Shown here piece by piece: positions 1-9,059 of a stretch of 48,353 nt of DNA (its first letter is position 1; each line of letters starts with the position of its first letter). Made by a program: the position numbers and the translations under genes. Below the pieces are notes generated by a model. The model worked only from the letters and a program-made list of their open reading frames with translations, was not told the origin of the DNA and did no database searches. The DNA comes from Asanoa siamensis (GTDB taxonomy: Bacteria; Actinomycetota; Actinomycetes; Mycobacteriales; Micromonosporaceae), in the NCBI RefSeq assembly GCF_016862555.1, contig NZ_BONE01000059.1, positions 1 through 48,353 of the forward strand. Reading direction: 5' to 3'.

Positions 1-182
1 CGTTAGGAACTCTAAGGCCCGTTCCCCCTCAGTGCCCGGTTCCTTCCGTTCTGGAGCGCATCGCCGGTTCTTGCAGGCGCCCCTCCAAGGGATCAACGAT
101 CGTCCATGTCGGTGTTAGCGTCCGCCGTACGCCGGGCGAAGGCACGGGGCCTATCCGCCGGCGCAACGGGGAGGAGCCCGCG

Positions 183-614
183 ATGGGTTTTCGATTCAGG
201 GCCGTAGCCGCGGCGGTGGCCATGGCTGTCCTGGCGAGTGGCGGCGTGCTCGCCGCGACCGCCGGACCGGCCGGCGCCGCCGTGCCGACCTGCAACGAGG
301 CGACCCGCAAGTACAGCGCGTCGAACAAGTACATGTTCATCCCGGTCTACTACTCGACGCTCAGCCCCCAGTGCAACATGCGCCGAGGCAACAAGAACAA
401 CGCCGTGAAGTACCTGCAGCAGGTCATGCGTGACCAGTACGACTACGCCATCGCGGTCGACGGCGACTTCGGCCCGGCGACGGAGAACGCGTTGAAGGCT
501 CTGCAGCGACGGCTCGGCATCAGCGCCGACGGGGTGTACGGGCCGCAGACCCGGGACTCGATCTGTTGGCCGCTCTGGGAGTACCCGAACTCCTGCTGGT
601 GGTACGACCAATAA
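183..614 (+). CDS. Secreted peptidoglycan-binding-like protein
   Basis: A 143-residue secreted protein. Residues 1 to about 33 form an Ala-rich signal peptide ending near AGAA. The mature part has one peptidoglycan-binding-1 type domain (about residues 75-130): it shows the VDGDFGPATENALKALQ helix pattern and the repeated G-x-DGVYGPQTR motif of that fold. Four Cys in the mature part (in TCNEA, QCNMR, ICWPL and SCWWY) could form disulfides. No catalytic domain is attached, so it probably only binds the wall or is a small cell-wall accessory protein. The ATG start is supported by a strong GGGGAGGAG ribosome site just upstream. A terminator hairpin follows. Binding specificity is inferred from family only. 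Confidence 0.85.
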   Translation: MGFRFRAVAAAVAMAVLASGGVLAATAGPAGAAVPTCNEATRKYSASNKYMFIPVYYSTLSPQCNMRRGNKNNAVKYLQQVMRDQYDYAIAVDGDFGPATENALKALQRRLGISADGVYGPQTRDSICWPLWEYPNSCWWYDQ

Positions 615-630
615 CGGCAGGGGTCCCGCG

Positions 631-663
631 AGGTCGGCCCGCCGCCGCGCGACGGGCCGACCT
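631..663 (+). terminator. Terminator hairpin after the peptidoglycan-binding gene
   Basis: Perfect 11-bp inverted repeat AGGTCGGCCCG / CGGGCCGACCT with an 11-nt loop, starting 17 nt after the stop codon. The 3' flank is only mildly T-rich, as is usual for actinomycete hairpin terminators. Confidence 0.65.
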
Positions 664-799
664 TCCGCCTTCCCGGTCGGCCACGGACCGGGTTTCGGGG
701 ACGACGCCGGCGGCGGCCACGACGCGCCCGGGAGACCCACGTCTGGACTTTGCTCTCACGCTCTGGGCGAAAGTCGGGGTCAGCCCTCGGCCTGGTCCG

Positions 800-1420
800 G
801 ACCTCGACCTCGACGCCGTCGTCGCCGCGGACCGAACCAGCGCCACCGCTTACGGCGCAAAGCGCCGCCGCGGGCGGTCAAAGCGCAACCGTGCGCCCGA
901 ACCACCCCGACCAAACGCGACCGCCCAAGGAAACGCCACCGCACGGTCAGGGCGCACCGCGGACATGAGCGCGAACCAGCCACCGCGCAAGACAGGCGCG
1001 ACCGCGGTCATCAGCCCGACCGCGCTCCCAGACGACCCCGGCCCAAGGCCACTGCCCACAACAGAAAAGCCACGGCACGGTCAAAGCCGAACCACAGGTA
1101 TGACCGCGACCAGCCCACGATCCAAAGTAGAGACGCGCCACCGCGTGATCGAGGCGCAACCACAGACACGGCAGCGAACCAGTGGAACCGCCCACAACAG
1201 ACCGTCACCGCACGATCAGGGCGCACCGCGGACTGACCGCGAACCAGCGCCATCCCAGGACAGGCGCGGCGGCGCGGTCATCAAGCCCAACATGCGCGCC
1301 CGAAGGACTCCGACCCAGCCCGACCGTCCACGACAGAACCGCCACCGCGCGGTCAAAGCCCAACCCTGGGCAAGACCGCGGCCAGCGCCACCGACTGCGA
1401 CAGAAACGCCGCCCACCCGG
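800..1420. repeat. Degenerate tandem array, ~67-bp half unit in ~135-bp dimers
   Basis: The gene-poor stretch 664-1489 is dominated by a decayed tandem array. The anchor GGTCA/GATCA, usually inside CACCGCxCGGTCA, recurs at 876, 945, 1006, 1079, 1147, 1214, 1276 and 1351 (spacings 69, 61, 73, 68, 67, 62, 75). Alternate units are most alike: the 945, 1079, 1214 and 1351 units carry a GACCGCGAACCAG-like segment, the others a GCCCACAACAGA- or GACCGTCC-like segment, giving a dimer period near 135 bp. Partial copies flank both ends. No unit has a convincing gene. Short minus-strand frames end repeatedly in RGAP-stop, but indels break any continuous frame. Confidence 0.7.
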
Positions 1421-1489
1421 CAGCGCGCACCCCGGCGCTCAACGACCGAGGGGCCCGCGCCGCTGACGCTGGCCGCGCGAAGGCCGGGG

Positions 1490-2098
1490 CTAGGAGTTGG
1501 TTTTGTGGAGCTTCAGGATGCGGCCCGTGATCGGGTTGGCGATCGCCCGTAGATAGGCCATGCCCACCTCGGCCGCCGTCACCGGCTCATAACCCGGGAA
1601 GTACGGGAAATAGTGTGGCGACTCCGCCAGGACCGTCGGGCTGACGCAGTTGATGCGCAAGCCCCGCGGCAGGTCCGTGGCCGCGGCCTTCACGAAACCC
1701 TCCACCATGTTGTTGACCGTCGCCCCGATGGCGCTGTGCCTGGTGAACTCCTCGGCCAGCACCCCCGAGATCAGGGTGAAGGAGCCGCCGTCGGTGATGT
1801 GGGGCAGCGCCGCGCGTACCAGATTGATCTGGCCCATGCCCTTCGACGCGATCGAGCTGGCCCACTGTTCGTCGGTCGCCTCCGCCAGCGGGCCCGGCTC
1901 GACGACGCCGACCGCGCTCGCCACCGCGTCGAACGGGGCCACCGACGCGAACAACGCGTCCAGGCTCGCCTTGTCGGTGATGTCGGCCCGCCCGTCTCCG
2001 GTCGTCCGAGAAACCGTGACCACCGCGTGGCCGGCCTGTTCCAGGGTCGATCGGACCGCCACCCCGATCGGACCGCCGCCGAACACGATCACCTTCAT
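1490..2098 (-). CDS. Short-chain dehydrogenase-like protein lacking YxxxK
   Basis: A 202-residue Rossmann-fold protein of the short-chain dehydrogenase type. It begins MKVIVFGGGPIGVA, a nucleotide-binding Gly motif, and has the ISG segment that carries the catalytic Ser in SDRs. The Tyr and Lys of the YxxxK motif are not at the expected distance: the aligned positions read Ile and Val. It therefore belongs to the small group of SDR-like proteins without a normal catalytic tetrad, and its reaction cannot be named. The start at 2098 is preceded by GGAGG at good spacing; a longer frame to 2224 would overlap the divergent gene and has no ribosome site. It is divergent from the serine hydrolase with 125 bp between. 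Confidence 0.75.
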   Translation of the reverse strand: MKVIVFGGGPIGVAVRSTLEQAGHAVVTVSRTTGDGRADITDKASLDALFASVAPFDAVASAVGVVEPGPLAEATDEQWASSIASKGMGQINLVRAALPHITDGGSFTLISGVLAEEFTRHSAIGATVNNMVEGFVKAAATDLPRGLRINCVSPTVLAESPHYFPYFPGYEPVTAAEVGMAYLRAIANPITGRILKLHKTNS

Positions 2099-2223
2099 CA
2101 CGGGCCTCCATCGTCGATCACGAGCACCGCTGCTGTGCTCCGGCTCACCGTTGCGGTTGACCTCGGGTCGGGGTCGAAGCTGGTCGCAGCCGACCGTACA
2201 AGACCAGAACCTCGGGAGCGACA

Positions 2224-3336
2224 ATGACCAACACCGACCGTCCAGCTTTGCGCAAGGCCATCGACGACATCGTCGACGCCGGCTTCCTCGGGGTTTCGCT
2301 GCGTGTCAACGACGAGCACGGCGAATGGGTCGGCGTCGCCGGCCTCGCCGAACTGGGCGGCACCACCCCGCCACCCGCGAACGGGCATCACCGGATCGGC
2401 AGCAACACCAAGACCTTCACCGCGGCGCTCGTGCTGGCGCTGGTGGCCGAGGGCCGGTTCGGGCTCGACGACCCCGTCGCCACGCACCTGCCGGACTTCG
2501 GCCTGGACGAGCGGATCACGGTACGCATGCTGCTGCGGCACACCAGCGGCCTGTTCAACTTCACCGGCGAGGTTCACGAGGACGGCTCCGTCACGCTGGG
2601 CATCCCCATCCCGTACGGCGCCACCGGGCCGGACTGGCTCGATGACCGCCTGAAGACCTACGCGCCGGTGGACCTGGTCCGGCTGGCGCTGTCGAAGCCG
2701 CCGCGGTTCGAGCCCGGGGCGGGCTGGAGCTACTCCAACACCAACTACGTCCTGGCCCGGCTGCTGATCGAGAAGATCACGGGCCGCGCGTACGCCGAGG
2801 AGATGCGCCGCCTGATCCTCGAACCCCTCGCCCTGACGGGCACCGTAGTGCCGGACGCCTCGCCGGAGCTTCCCGAGCCGTACGCGCACGCCTACTACCG
2901 CCACGACGACACGACCGTCGACGTCACCCGCCAGAACCCGTCCTGGATCTCCACCGGCGGCGACCTGATCTCCACCACCCGGGACCTGCACACCTTCATC
3001 TCGGCCCTGCTCGCCGGCACGCTGCTACCCGCGCCGCTGCTCGCCGAGATGTGCACCCCACACCCGACAGGCATCCCGAACATGGCGTACGGCCTGGGCC
3101 TCTTCGTCCTGACCACGCCCGGCGGCGGCACCGTCATCTGCCACAACGGCGCGGTCGTCGGCCACGCGGCGCTGATGTACAGCACCCCCGACGGCACCCG
3201 CACCCTGACCGCGGCCCTGAACTGCGTGGACGACGCCACCCTGTCGATCGGGGCCGCGTTCCAGCAGGCCCAGGACCGGCTGCTCGAGGAGGTCTTCGGG
3301 GGCGTGCGAAGCGATCCGGCACCTGCGGCAGGCTGA
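2224..3336 (+). CDS. Beta-lactamase-family serine hydrolase
   Basis: A 370-residue protein of the class C beta-lactamase / D-alanyl-D-alanine carboxypeptidase fold. The nucleophile motif SxxK is S60-N-T-K63, and the second motif Y170-S-N is present. Near the C-terminus a HNGAVVGH segment replaces the classic KTG box, as in many esterase-like members. There is no signal peptide, so it is probably cytoplasmic and more likely an esterase or peptidase than a wall enzyme or resistance enzyme. GGGAG precedes the ATG. It is followed 4 nt later by the MerR gene, so the two are very likely one transcript and the regulator may control it. Confidence 0.85.
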   Translation: MTNTDRPALRKAIDDIVDAGFLGVSLRVNDEHGEWVGVAGLAELGGTTPPPANGHHRIGSNTKTFTAALVLALVAEGRFGLDDPVATHLPDFGLDERITVRMLLRHTSGLFNFTGEVHEDGSVTLGIPIPYGATGPDWLDDRLKTYAPVDLVRLALSKPPRFEPGAGWSYSNTNYVLARLLIEKITGRAYAEEMRRLILEPLALTGTVVPDASPELPEPYAHAYYRHDDTTVDVTRQNPSWISTGGDLISTTRDLHTFISALLAGTLLPAPLLAEMCTPHPTGIPNMAYGLGLFVLTTPGGGTVICHNGAVVGHAALMYSTPDGTRTLTAALNCVDDATLSIGAAFQQAQDRLLEEVFGGVRSDPAPAAG

Positions 3337-3340
3337 GCGG

Positions 3341-4126
3341 ATGGAAAACGGGGTCACGATCGGCCAGGCGGCGACGTTCGTCGGCGTCACCGTCAAGACG
3401 GTGCGGCACTACCACAAGCTGGGCCTGGTCAAGGAGCCCGGGCGCGATAGGTCGGGATACCGCCGGTACGGGTCGGAAGACCTGCTGCGCCTCGTCCAGG
3501 TGCGGGCCCTGGCCGAGGCCGGCGTTCCGCTGGCCGAGATCGCACCCATGCTGGACGCCGACGCCGACCGGTTCGCCGCCGCCCTGGCCGACGTGGAGCG
3601 GCAGTTGACCGGGCGGATCGAGGAGCTGATCAGGCGGCGGGACACGCTGCACCGCCTCGCCGACGGCGACCGGGCCCTGCTGCCCGACCGCGCGGCGGCC
3701 CTCCTGGAACAGATGCCCGACCTGGGCTTCACCGCGGACGAGGTCGCCGCCACCAGGGAGGGTTGGGTGCTGGCGAAGGCCCTGGTCCCCGAAGGATTCG
3801 ACGACTACCTGACCCACTTCGAGCATGCGGTACGGGACCCCCGGCTGGTCGCCCTCACCAGGTCGGCGGCCGAGGCCCGGACGTGGGAACCGGACGACCC
3901 ACGCATCGAGGAGCTGGCGACGGCCGCCGCGGAGCACTACCTCGCCGACCCGGCACTGCTGAGCACGGTGACGGCGCTGCAGGCCCGCACGGACGCGACG
4001 GCCCGCTACACGCTGATCGCCCGCCACGGCGAGGAGCCGACGGCCGCCACCGCGCGGTTGACGGCGCTGTTCGAGAGCAGGCTCCGCGCGGCCGGCGTCC
4101 GAGTCCCCGTACTCGACCTCCACTGA
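3341..4126 (+). CDS. MerR-family transcriptional regulator
   Basis: A 261-residue MerR regulator. Residues 6-75 form the winged helix-turn-helix (IGQAATFVGVTVKTVRHYHK, then the wing with GYRRY), followed by a dimerisation coiled coil (about 80-115). The C-terminal half is helical and resembles the effector-binding region of TipA-like or multidrug-sensing MerR proteins, but no Cys or metal motif is seen. It sits immediately downstream of the serine hydrolase and probably regulates it and itself. The ligand is unknown. Confidence 0.85.
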   Translation: MENGVTIGQAATFVGVTVKTVRHYHKLGLVKEPGRDRSGYRRYGSEDLLRLVQVRALAEAGVPLAEIAPMLDADADRFAAALADVERQLTGRIEELIRRRDTLHRLADGDRALLPDRAAALLEQMPDLGFTADEVAATREGWVLAKALVPEGFDDYLTHFEHAVRDPRLVALTRSAAEARTWEPDDPRIEELATAAAEHYLADPALLSTVTALQARTDATARYTLIARHGEEPTAATARLTALFESRLRAAGVRVPVLDLH

Positions 4127-4193
4127 CGACCTGGCCGGCGGCGGGCGGTGGAAACCGGTGCGCCTCGGTGCTTCCGCTCTGCGATCATGGGGT

Positions 4194-4799
4194 ATGGACC
4201 TGCGACCGTTGCCGCGGTGTGTGGAGTGTGGGTGGCGGCGGCCGGGGCGGGCGCCGGCCTGTCGGGCCTGCTCGCGGTGGCTCGACGACGATGTCGCGGC
4301 CGCGTGGCGGGGCGCCCTGCGCGAGTACGAGGTGGATGACGTCGACGTCCCCGCCTTCGCCGCCACCGTCGTCGCCGATCCGCGGGGCGTCGGGTGGCGG
4401 GTGTTGGACGGCGCGCTCGACCATACGGCCTGCTCGACCTGCGGCGCGGCGCTCGGGTCCGGGGCCACGGGGTGCGCCGAGTGCGACACCGCGCACGGGT
4501 GGCGGTGGCTCGCCGCGGAGCCGGACCGGCCCGGGGTGCCGCCCGGCAACGAGCACGCGATCCGGGTCGCGACCGCGGTCGCGCGCGTTCCGTACCGTTT
4601 CCCGGCGCACATGGTGCCCCGCTACGCCGTCACGCTTCCGCTGTTGATCGCCGGAGGCCTGCCCAGCGGCGCCGACGCCCGCGCGGCCGACCGCTGGCTC
4701 GACAACGGCGGCAGCCTCGAAGCCCTCGATGCCGCGGCCGACACCGCGGAGATCACCGGCCTGATCCGGAGCCCCGCGACACCGCAGGGTTCCGTGTGA
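4194..4799 (+). CDS. Hypothetical protein with two zinc-ribbon-like Cys4 motifs
   Basis: About 201 residues. Two Cys4 clusters are visible: CVECG...CRAC at the N-terminus and CSTCG...CAEC near residue 85-105. These are typical structural zinc ribbons, separated by an acidic segment. The C-terminal half has no motif I recognise. The ATG at 4194 (MDLRPLPRC) is chosen because a GTG 36 nt upstream has no better ribosome site. The role is unknown; a nucleic-acid or protein-binding adaptor is one possibility. It follows the MerR gene by 67 bp. Confidence 0.6.
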   Translation: MDLRPLPRCVECGWRRPGRAPACRACSRWLDDDVAAAWRGALREYEVDDVDVPAFAATVVADPRGVGWRVLDGALDHTACSTCGAALGSGATGCAECDTAHGWRWLAAEPDRPGVPPGNEHAIRVATAVARVPYRFPAHMVPRYAVTLPLLIAGGLPSGADARAADRWLDNGGSLEALDAAADTAEITGLIRSPATPQGSV

Positions 4800-5179
4800 C
4801 ATCTGAGGACCATGGAGAGCGATCGATCGACGATGACCCTGCGGACGATGGGGCTCGATCCCTGGTCGCGGACCGCCACCCATGATCCGGGCCGTGTGCG
4901 CGACCCACCGCGGACCTGGCGAGTGAAGCGCAGCGAGCGATCTCCGGCGGGAGCGACGGTCGTGCCCACTGCGCACCCGGGACAGCCGATTGACCTTGAA
5001 GAACTGTCCTGATTGGCTCTTTGCGGTTGGGGCTGAAGGCCTTTCGTTCCAGCCAAAAGGCTTCCCAAAACGAATCCGGCCGACAAACGCGAAGAACAGT
5101 CACTTACTGCCGATCGATCCTGCTACAGTCGTGGTTCGCTGGGGAAACGTCGCCGGAAGTCCGCGCAGGGGGCGATGAA
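4800..5179. other. Non-coding interval before the GGDEF-EAL gene
   Basis: No convincing gene. The first part is GC-rich and contains GAGTGAAGCGCAGCGAGCGA. A weak hairpin (GGACAG at 4980-4985 / CTGTCC at 5004-5009) may end the upstream transcript. The stretch 5040-5130 is notably A/T-richer than its surroundings and is the likely promoter and 5' leader of the c-di-GMP gene. I looked for a GEMM-type c-di-GMP riboswitch and did not see its conserved core. Confidence 0.4.
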
Positions 5180-8100
5180 ATGCCACGTGCGGTCTCGGCC
5201 GGCGCTACGCCGCTGGCCACCGCAATTCCGGCCGGGCTCTTCGTCCTGGCCGGGCTGTTCGCCGCAATCGCATACATCGTCGTCGACAACGCCGTCGTCA
5301 GTGGAGTCGTGTTCGCGGTCGTCGGCGCGGGGGCGGCTGCCGCTCTCGTCACCGGCGCGCAATGGCATCGGGCTCGGCCGCGGTGGCCATGGTTTCTCCT
5401 CGGCGCGGCCTCGCTGTTCTTCGTCGTCGGCGCGATCATGCGACCGTGGGCGTCCGAGCAGAGCGGCACCGCCCAACTGACCGCCGACGCGTTCACCGTG
5501 CCCGGATACGTGCTGATGTTCGCGGCTCTGGTCGGCTTCCTCACCGTCAAGCACGGGCCCAAGCGGCACGCCGTCATCGACGGGCTGCTGATCGGGCTCG
5601 GCGCCGGGCTGATATTCGCGCTGTTCTTCTCGGTGCCGGCGGCCGGCATAGACGACCGGTCGGCGGCCGTGTCCACGGTGGCCGGGCTCTACCCGATCTT
5701 CGACCTGGTCCTCGTGCTGCTCGTCGCGAACGTCGCGTTCACCACCTCGATCCGCGGCCCCAGCTACCTCATGCTCATCGGCTCGATGGTGCTGTTGCTC
5801 GCGGGCGACATCGGCTACGCCATCATCGGGCTCAACGGCACCCTCAGCGGCAACCGCTGGGTCGACCTGCCGTTCCTGGTCGGTTTCGTGCTGATCGGGG
5901 CGTGCGCGCTGCATCCGTCCATGCGGGACATCGGGCGCCGATCGCCCTTGCCCGTCCAGGCCTGGTCGTGGCGCCGGCTCCTGCTGATCATCCCGGCGCT
6001 GGCGGTGCCGTTCGTCCTGATCGCGGTGATCCCCGACCTGAGCCTGCTCGACCGCGTCGTCCTCGCGGTGGGCGGCGCGCTGATGGTGGCGTTGCTGCTG
6101 TTGCGGTCGGTGTCGGCGGTGCAGGCGTACGCGGCCGCGCAGCGCGAGTACGAGTACCAGGCCACCCACGACCACCTGACCGCGCTGCCCAACCGGGCGC
6201 TGCTGGTCGACCACGTGGGCCAGACGCTCGCGAAGGGGCCCGATCCGGACCGTCCACTATGGTTGTTCTTCCTGGACCTGGACGGGTTCAAGTTGGTCAA
6301 CGACTCGTGGGGGCACTACGCGGGCGACCGGGTCATCGTCGAGGTGGCCCGCCGGCTGCGCCGCACCGTGCCCACCGGCGCCGCGATCGCCCGGGTCGGT
6401 GGCGACGAGTTCGTCATCGCGCACGTCTCGACCGAGGCCGACGCGATCGCGCTGGCCGAGCGCATCCTGGCGAGCCTCACGCTGCCGCTCAAGGCGACCG
6501 CGTCCGACGTGGTGGTGTCCGGCTCGATCGGCATCGCCGGTTCGACGGTGGCGGGCGAGCCGAGGACCGACGATGGCGTACGCGACCCGCACGCCGCCGG
6601 TTCCGCGCTCGTCACGGCCGAGGGGCTGCTGCGCGACGCGGACACCGCGATGTACCAGGCGAAGGCCGAGGGGCGCGGCCGGTGGGTGCTGTTCGACTCG
6701 ACCATGCACGACCGGGTACGCGACCGGATCGACATCGAGCTAGCCCTGCGCCACGCTCTCGCGCACGACCAGCTCCGCCTGGCGTACCAGCCGATCGTGC
6801 GCCTCGCCGGCGCCCGCCTGACCGGCGTCGAGGCGCTGCTGCGCTGGGAGCACCCGGTGAAGGGCACGATCCCGCCGACCAAGTTCATCCCGGTCGCCGA
6901 GGAGACGGGCCTGATCACCGACCTGGGCCGCTGGGTGATGCGCGAGGCGCTGCGCCAGCTCGCCGAGTGGCGCAAGGACGACGTGGTCGGCGAGGACTTC
7001 TGGCTGTCGATCAACGTCTCGCCGCGCCAGCTCCGCGACCCACGCCTGCCCGGCGAGCTGGCCGAGGCCCTGGTCGAACACGGCCTGGACGGCTCGTCGG
7101 TGATGCTGGAGATCACCGAGTCGGTCATGGTCGACGGCTCGCAGGTCACCGACCAGGTGATGGCCGAGCTGCGCGGCCTGGGCGTACGCCTGGTCGTCGA
7201 CGACTTCGGCACGGGCTTCTCGGCGCTGGGCTACCTCCGCCGCCACCCGGTCACGGGCGTCAAGATCGACCGCTCCTTCGTCGGCGGCCTGGGCACGAAC
7301 CCGGAGGACGAGGAGATCGTCCGCGCGGTGGTCGCGATGAGCTCGGCCCTGGGCCTGACCGTGGTGGCGGAGGGCGTCCAGACCCAGGCGCAACGCGACG
7401 TCCTGCAGGCGTTGGGCGTCGTGTACGGGCAGGGTTGGCTGTGGGGCCGCCCGCAGGACCCGGAGACCTTCGCGCGGCTACGCCAACCGGCCTCGATCGG
7501 GCGAGGGGCGGCGGCCCTGGAACGCGCGGCCCGGACGGTGCCGGACCGGCCGGTCCGGTCGTCGCCGCTGGAGTCGTTCCCGCGGCTGGGCCCGGAGCCG
7601 GCCCGCGTCAACGGCGACAGCGAGGCGACCCGCCGCCTGCTGGCGCCCCTCCCGGGCGAGCCGCCCACTCCCGCACCGGTGGTCAACGGGAACGGTGGTC
7701 GCGGTGACCGGGAGCAGGCGCCGGATCGGGTGACGAACGTGGCACCGGCCAACGCGGCTTTGAGCGACGCGGCGCAAGCCCGCGCGGCGCGAGACGACGC
7801 CGCGCCGGGCGATGCGGTGCAGGCTCACACCGCGCAAGCCGGCGCGGAGCCGGATGAGTCGTCGGAGCAGGACGGCCGTGATCGCCGGTCGCCCACGGAG
7901 GCGGACCTGGACGTGGCAGCCGATGCCGCGGCGGCGATCTCGCTGACGATGGGTGGCGAAACCGCCTCCGCCCGCCAGGGCGATGACGATGATGAGGCGG
8001 CGCGCGACCGGCCGCGACCGGTGCCCGGCAGCGCGCGGGACTCCAGGCCCGTCGGGATGATCTCGCTCGCCGCGGGCGGCGACCCCGCGGATTCGGCAGA

Positions 8101-8407
8101 GATCGCCGACTCCGGCGAGGTCAACGGTCGCGCGGTGCTCGCCGGCACAGATGCCGCCAACGGTCGTCCGTTGGACGCGATGACCAACCCGGCGGCAGGC
8201 CCGTCGAACGGCAACGCCGGCCCGGGGCACGAACCGGCAACGCCGACGGAGCCCGTGCCGCGTATCCCGGTCAGGAACCGCCGGCGGTCCGCCGGCGAGG
8301 CGACACCCGCTCCGCCCGCCGGGGACGCCCAGTCTCCTGACACGGTCGAGGTGGCGCGTCGTGCCGCGAGCGCCGACAGCGACTCCGACGACGACCCGCT
8401 TCGCTGA
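5180..8407 (+). CDS. Membrane GGDEF-EAL c-di-GMP turnover protein
   Basis: About 1075 residues. The N-terminal ~320 residues hold roughly ten hydrophobic segments, a membrane sensor module. A GGDEF domain follows (about 330-500) with HDHLTALPNR, DLDGFKLVND and an intact GGDEF near residue 406. The EAL domain (about 515-760) has intact EALLRWEHP near 550, DDFGTG near 673 and VAEGVQ near 729. Both catalytic signatures look intact, so it could make and degrade c-di-GMP; no RxxD inhibitory site precedes GGDEF. Residues ~780-1075 are Ala/Pro/Asp-rich and appear disordered. The start at 5180 has a CAGGGGG ribosome site; a frame opening to 5021 lacks one. It is single and convergent with the next gene. 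Confidence 0.9.
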   Translation: MPRAVSAGATPLATAIPAGLFVLAGLFAAIAYIVVDNAVVSGVVFAVVGAGAAAALVTGAQWHRARPRWPWFLLGAASLFFVVGAIMRPWASEQSGTAQLTADAFTVPGYVLMFAALVGFLTVKHGPKRHAVIDGLLIGLGAGLIFALFFSVPAAGIDDRSAAVSTVAGLYPIFDLVLVLLVANVAFTTSIRGPSYLMLIGSMVLLLAGDIGYAIIGLNGTLSGNRWVDLPFLVGFVLIGACALHPSMRDIGRRSPLPVQAWSWRRLLLIIPALAVPFVLIAVIPDLSLLDRVVLAVGGALMVALLLLRSVSAVQAYAAAQREYEYQATHDHLTALPNRALLVDHVGQTLAKGPDPDRPLWLFFLDLDGFKLVNDSWGHYAGDRVIVEVARRLRRTVPTGAAIARVGGDEFVIAHVSTEADAIALAERILASLTLPLKATASDVVVSGSIGIAGSTVAGEPRTDDGVRDPHAAGSALVTAEGLLRDADTAMYQAKAEGRGRWVLFDSTMHDRVRDRIDIELALRHALAHDQLRLAYQPIVRLAGARLTGVEALLRWEHPVKGTIPPTKFIPVAEETGLITDLGRWVMREALRQLAEWRKDDVVGEDFWLSINVSPRQLRDPRLPGELAEALVEHGLDGSSVMLEITESVMVDGSQVTDQVMAELRGLGVRLVVDDFGTGFSALGYLRRHPVTGVKIDRSFVGGLGTNPEDEEIVRAVVAMSSALGLTVVAEGVQTQAQRDVLQALGVVYGQGWLWGRPQDPETFARLRQPASIGRGAAALERAARTVPDRPVRSSPLESFPRLGPEPARVNGDSEATRRLLAPLPGEPPTPAPVVNGNGGRGDREQAPDRVTNVAPANAALSDAAQARAARDDAAPGDAVQAHTAQAGAEPDESSEQDGRDRRSPTEADLDVAADAAAAISLTMGGETASARQGDDDDEAARDRPRPVPGSARDSRPVGMISLAAGGDPADSAEIADSGEVNGRAVLAGTDAANGRPLDAMTNPAAGPSNGNAGPGHEPATPTEPVPRIPVRNRRRSAGEATPAPPAGDAQSPDTVEVARRAASADSDSDDDPLR

Positions 8408-8427
8408 TCCCCGGCGCCCTCGCGGCT

Positions 8428-8973
8428 TCAGGAGGCGGTGGGGAGTTCCCAGCACCAGAAGGCCTGCGTGTCCAGGCGGGTCGGGACCACGTCCGGGGTC
8501 AGCGCAGTCAACGTGCGGGTGATCGCCCCGTCCAGGTGGCGTGCCTCGTTGCGGGCGCAGATATCCATCGCCGCGATGCCGGCGTTGGCGCGCACGATCC
8601 GCCACATTCGTTCGATCATGGTTTCGAAGACGCCTGAGCCGCGTTGGGAGTCGGCGATGGCGAGGAAGCCCAGGTACCAGACGCGGTGTTCGGCGTAGTG
8701 GTCCGGCCAGCGGTGCGCGAAATAGTCCGGGGAGATCAACGGCATCGCGTCCAGGTCGTTCGTGAACGTCGACAGTGCACACAGCGTGCCCTCCGGCGTC
8801 AGGGCGACGTATTTCTCCACCCGGTCGTCGGCCATGACCTCGTCGAACTCCGAGCGGTGCATCACGTGTCTCTGCACCGCCGCCCTGCGGAGCTCCTCGA
8901 ACGCCGTCGTGTAGAGGTGCCAGGCCTCCTCGAGTCGTGTGCCGGTCAGGACCTTCTCGACCTCGACATGCAT
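8428..8973 (-). CDS. GNAT-like acyltransferase
   Basis: About 181 residues from the ATG at 8973 (MHVEVEKV); a further in-frame ATG at 9042 is possible but would add a low-quality extension. The core has a GNAT-like beta strand and acetyl-CoA loop (VWYLGFLAIADSQRGSGVFE), followed by an alpha helix. Similarity is recognised only at fold level and the substrate is unknown. It is convergent with the GGDEF-EAL gene, 20 bp away, and follows the multicopper oxidase in the same direction, so it may be read from that transcript at low level. Confidence 0.55.
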   Translation of the reverse strand: MHVEVEKVLTGTRLEEAWHLYTTAFEELRRAAVQRHVMHRSEFDEVMADDRVEKYVALTPEGTLCALSTFTNDLDAMPLISPDYFAHRWPDHYAEHRVWYLGFLAIADSQRGSGVFETMIERMWRIVRANAGIAAMDICARNEARHLDGAITRTLTALTPDVVPTRLDTQAFWCWELPTAS

Positions 8974-9059
8974 GAGCCCGCCCGATCTCGATCGACGACC
9001 AGCACCGAACGCTACCGAGAAAACCGAAAGATGCAAGGTCATTCACATTATCTGATTGA

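Noticed and set aside
863-1410. CRISPR-like array
   Set aside because: Units drift throughout their length, there are no conserved short repeats with unique spacers, and no cas genes are nearby.
566-1552. A 328-residue open frame on the plus strand across the repeat array
   Set aside because: It overlaps the 3' end of the peptidoglycan-binding gene and reads through the degenerate array with Arg/Pro-rich, low-complexity protein and no domain. It is an open frame created by high GC.
3134-4612. A 492-residue minus-strand open frame opposite the serine hydrolase and MerR genes
   Set aside because: It is antisense to two well-supported genes, is Arg/His/Gly-rich, and has no recognisable domain or ribosome site.
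5040-5179. c-di-GMP riboswitch in the GGDEF-EAL leader
   Set aside because: The region is A/T-richer, but the conserved GEMM core and paired helices were not found.
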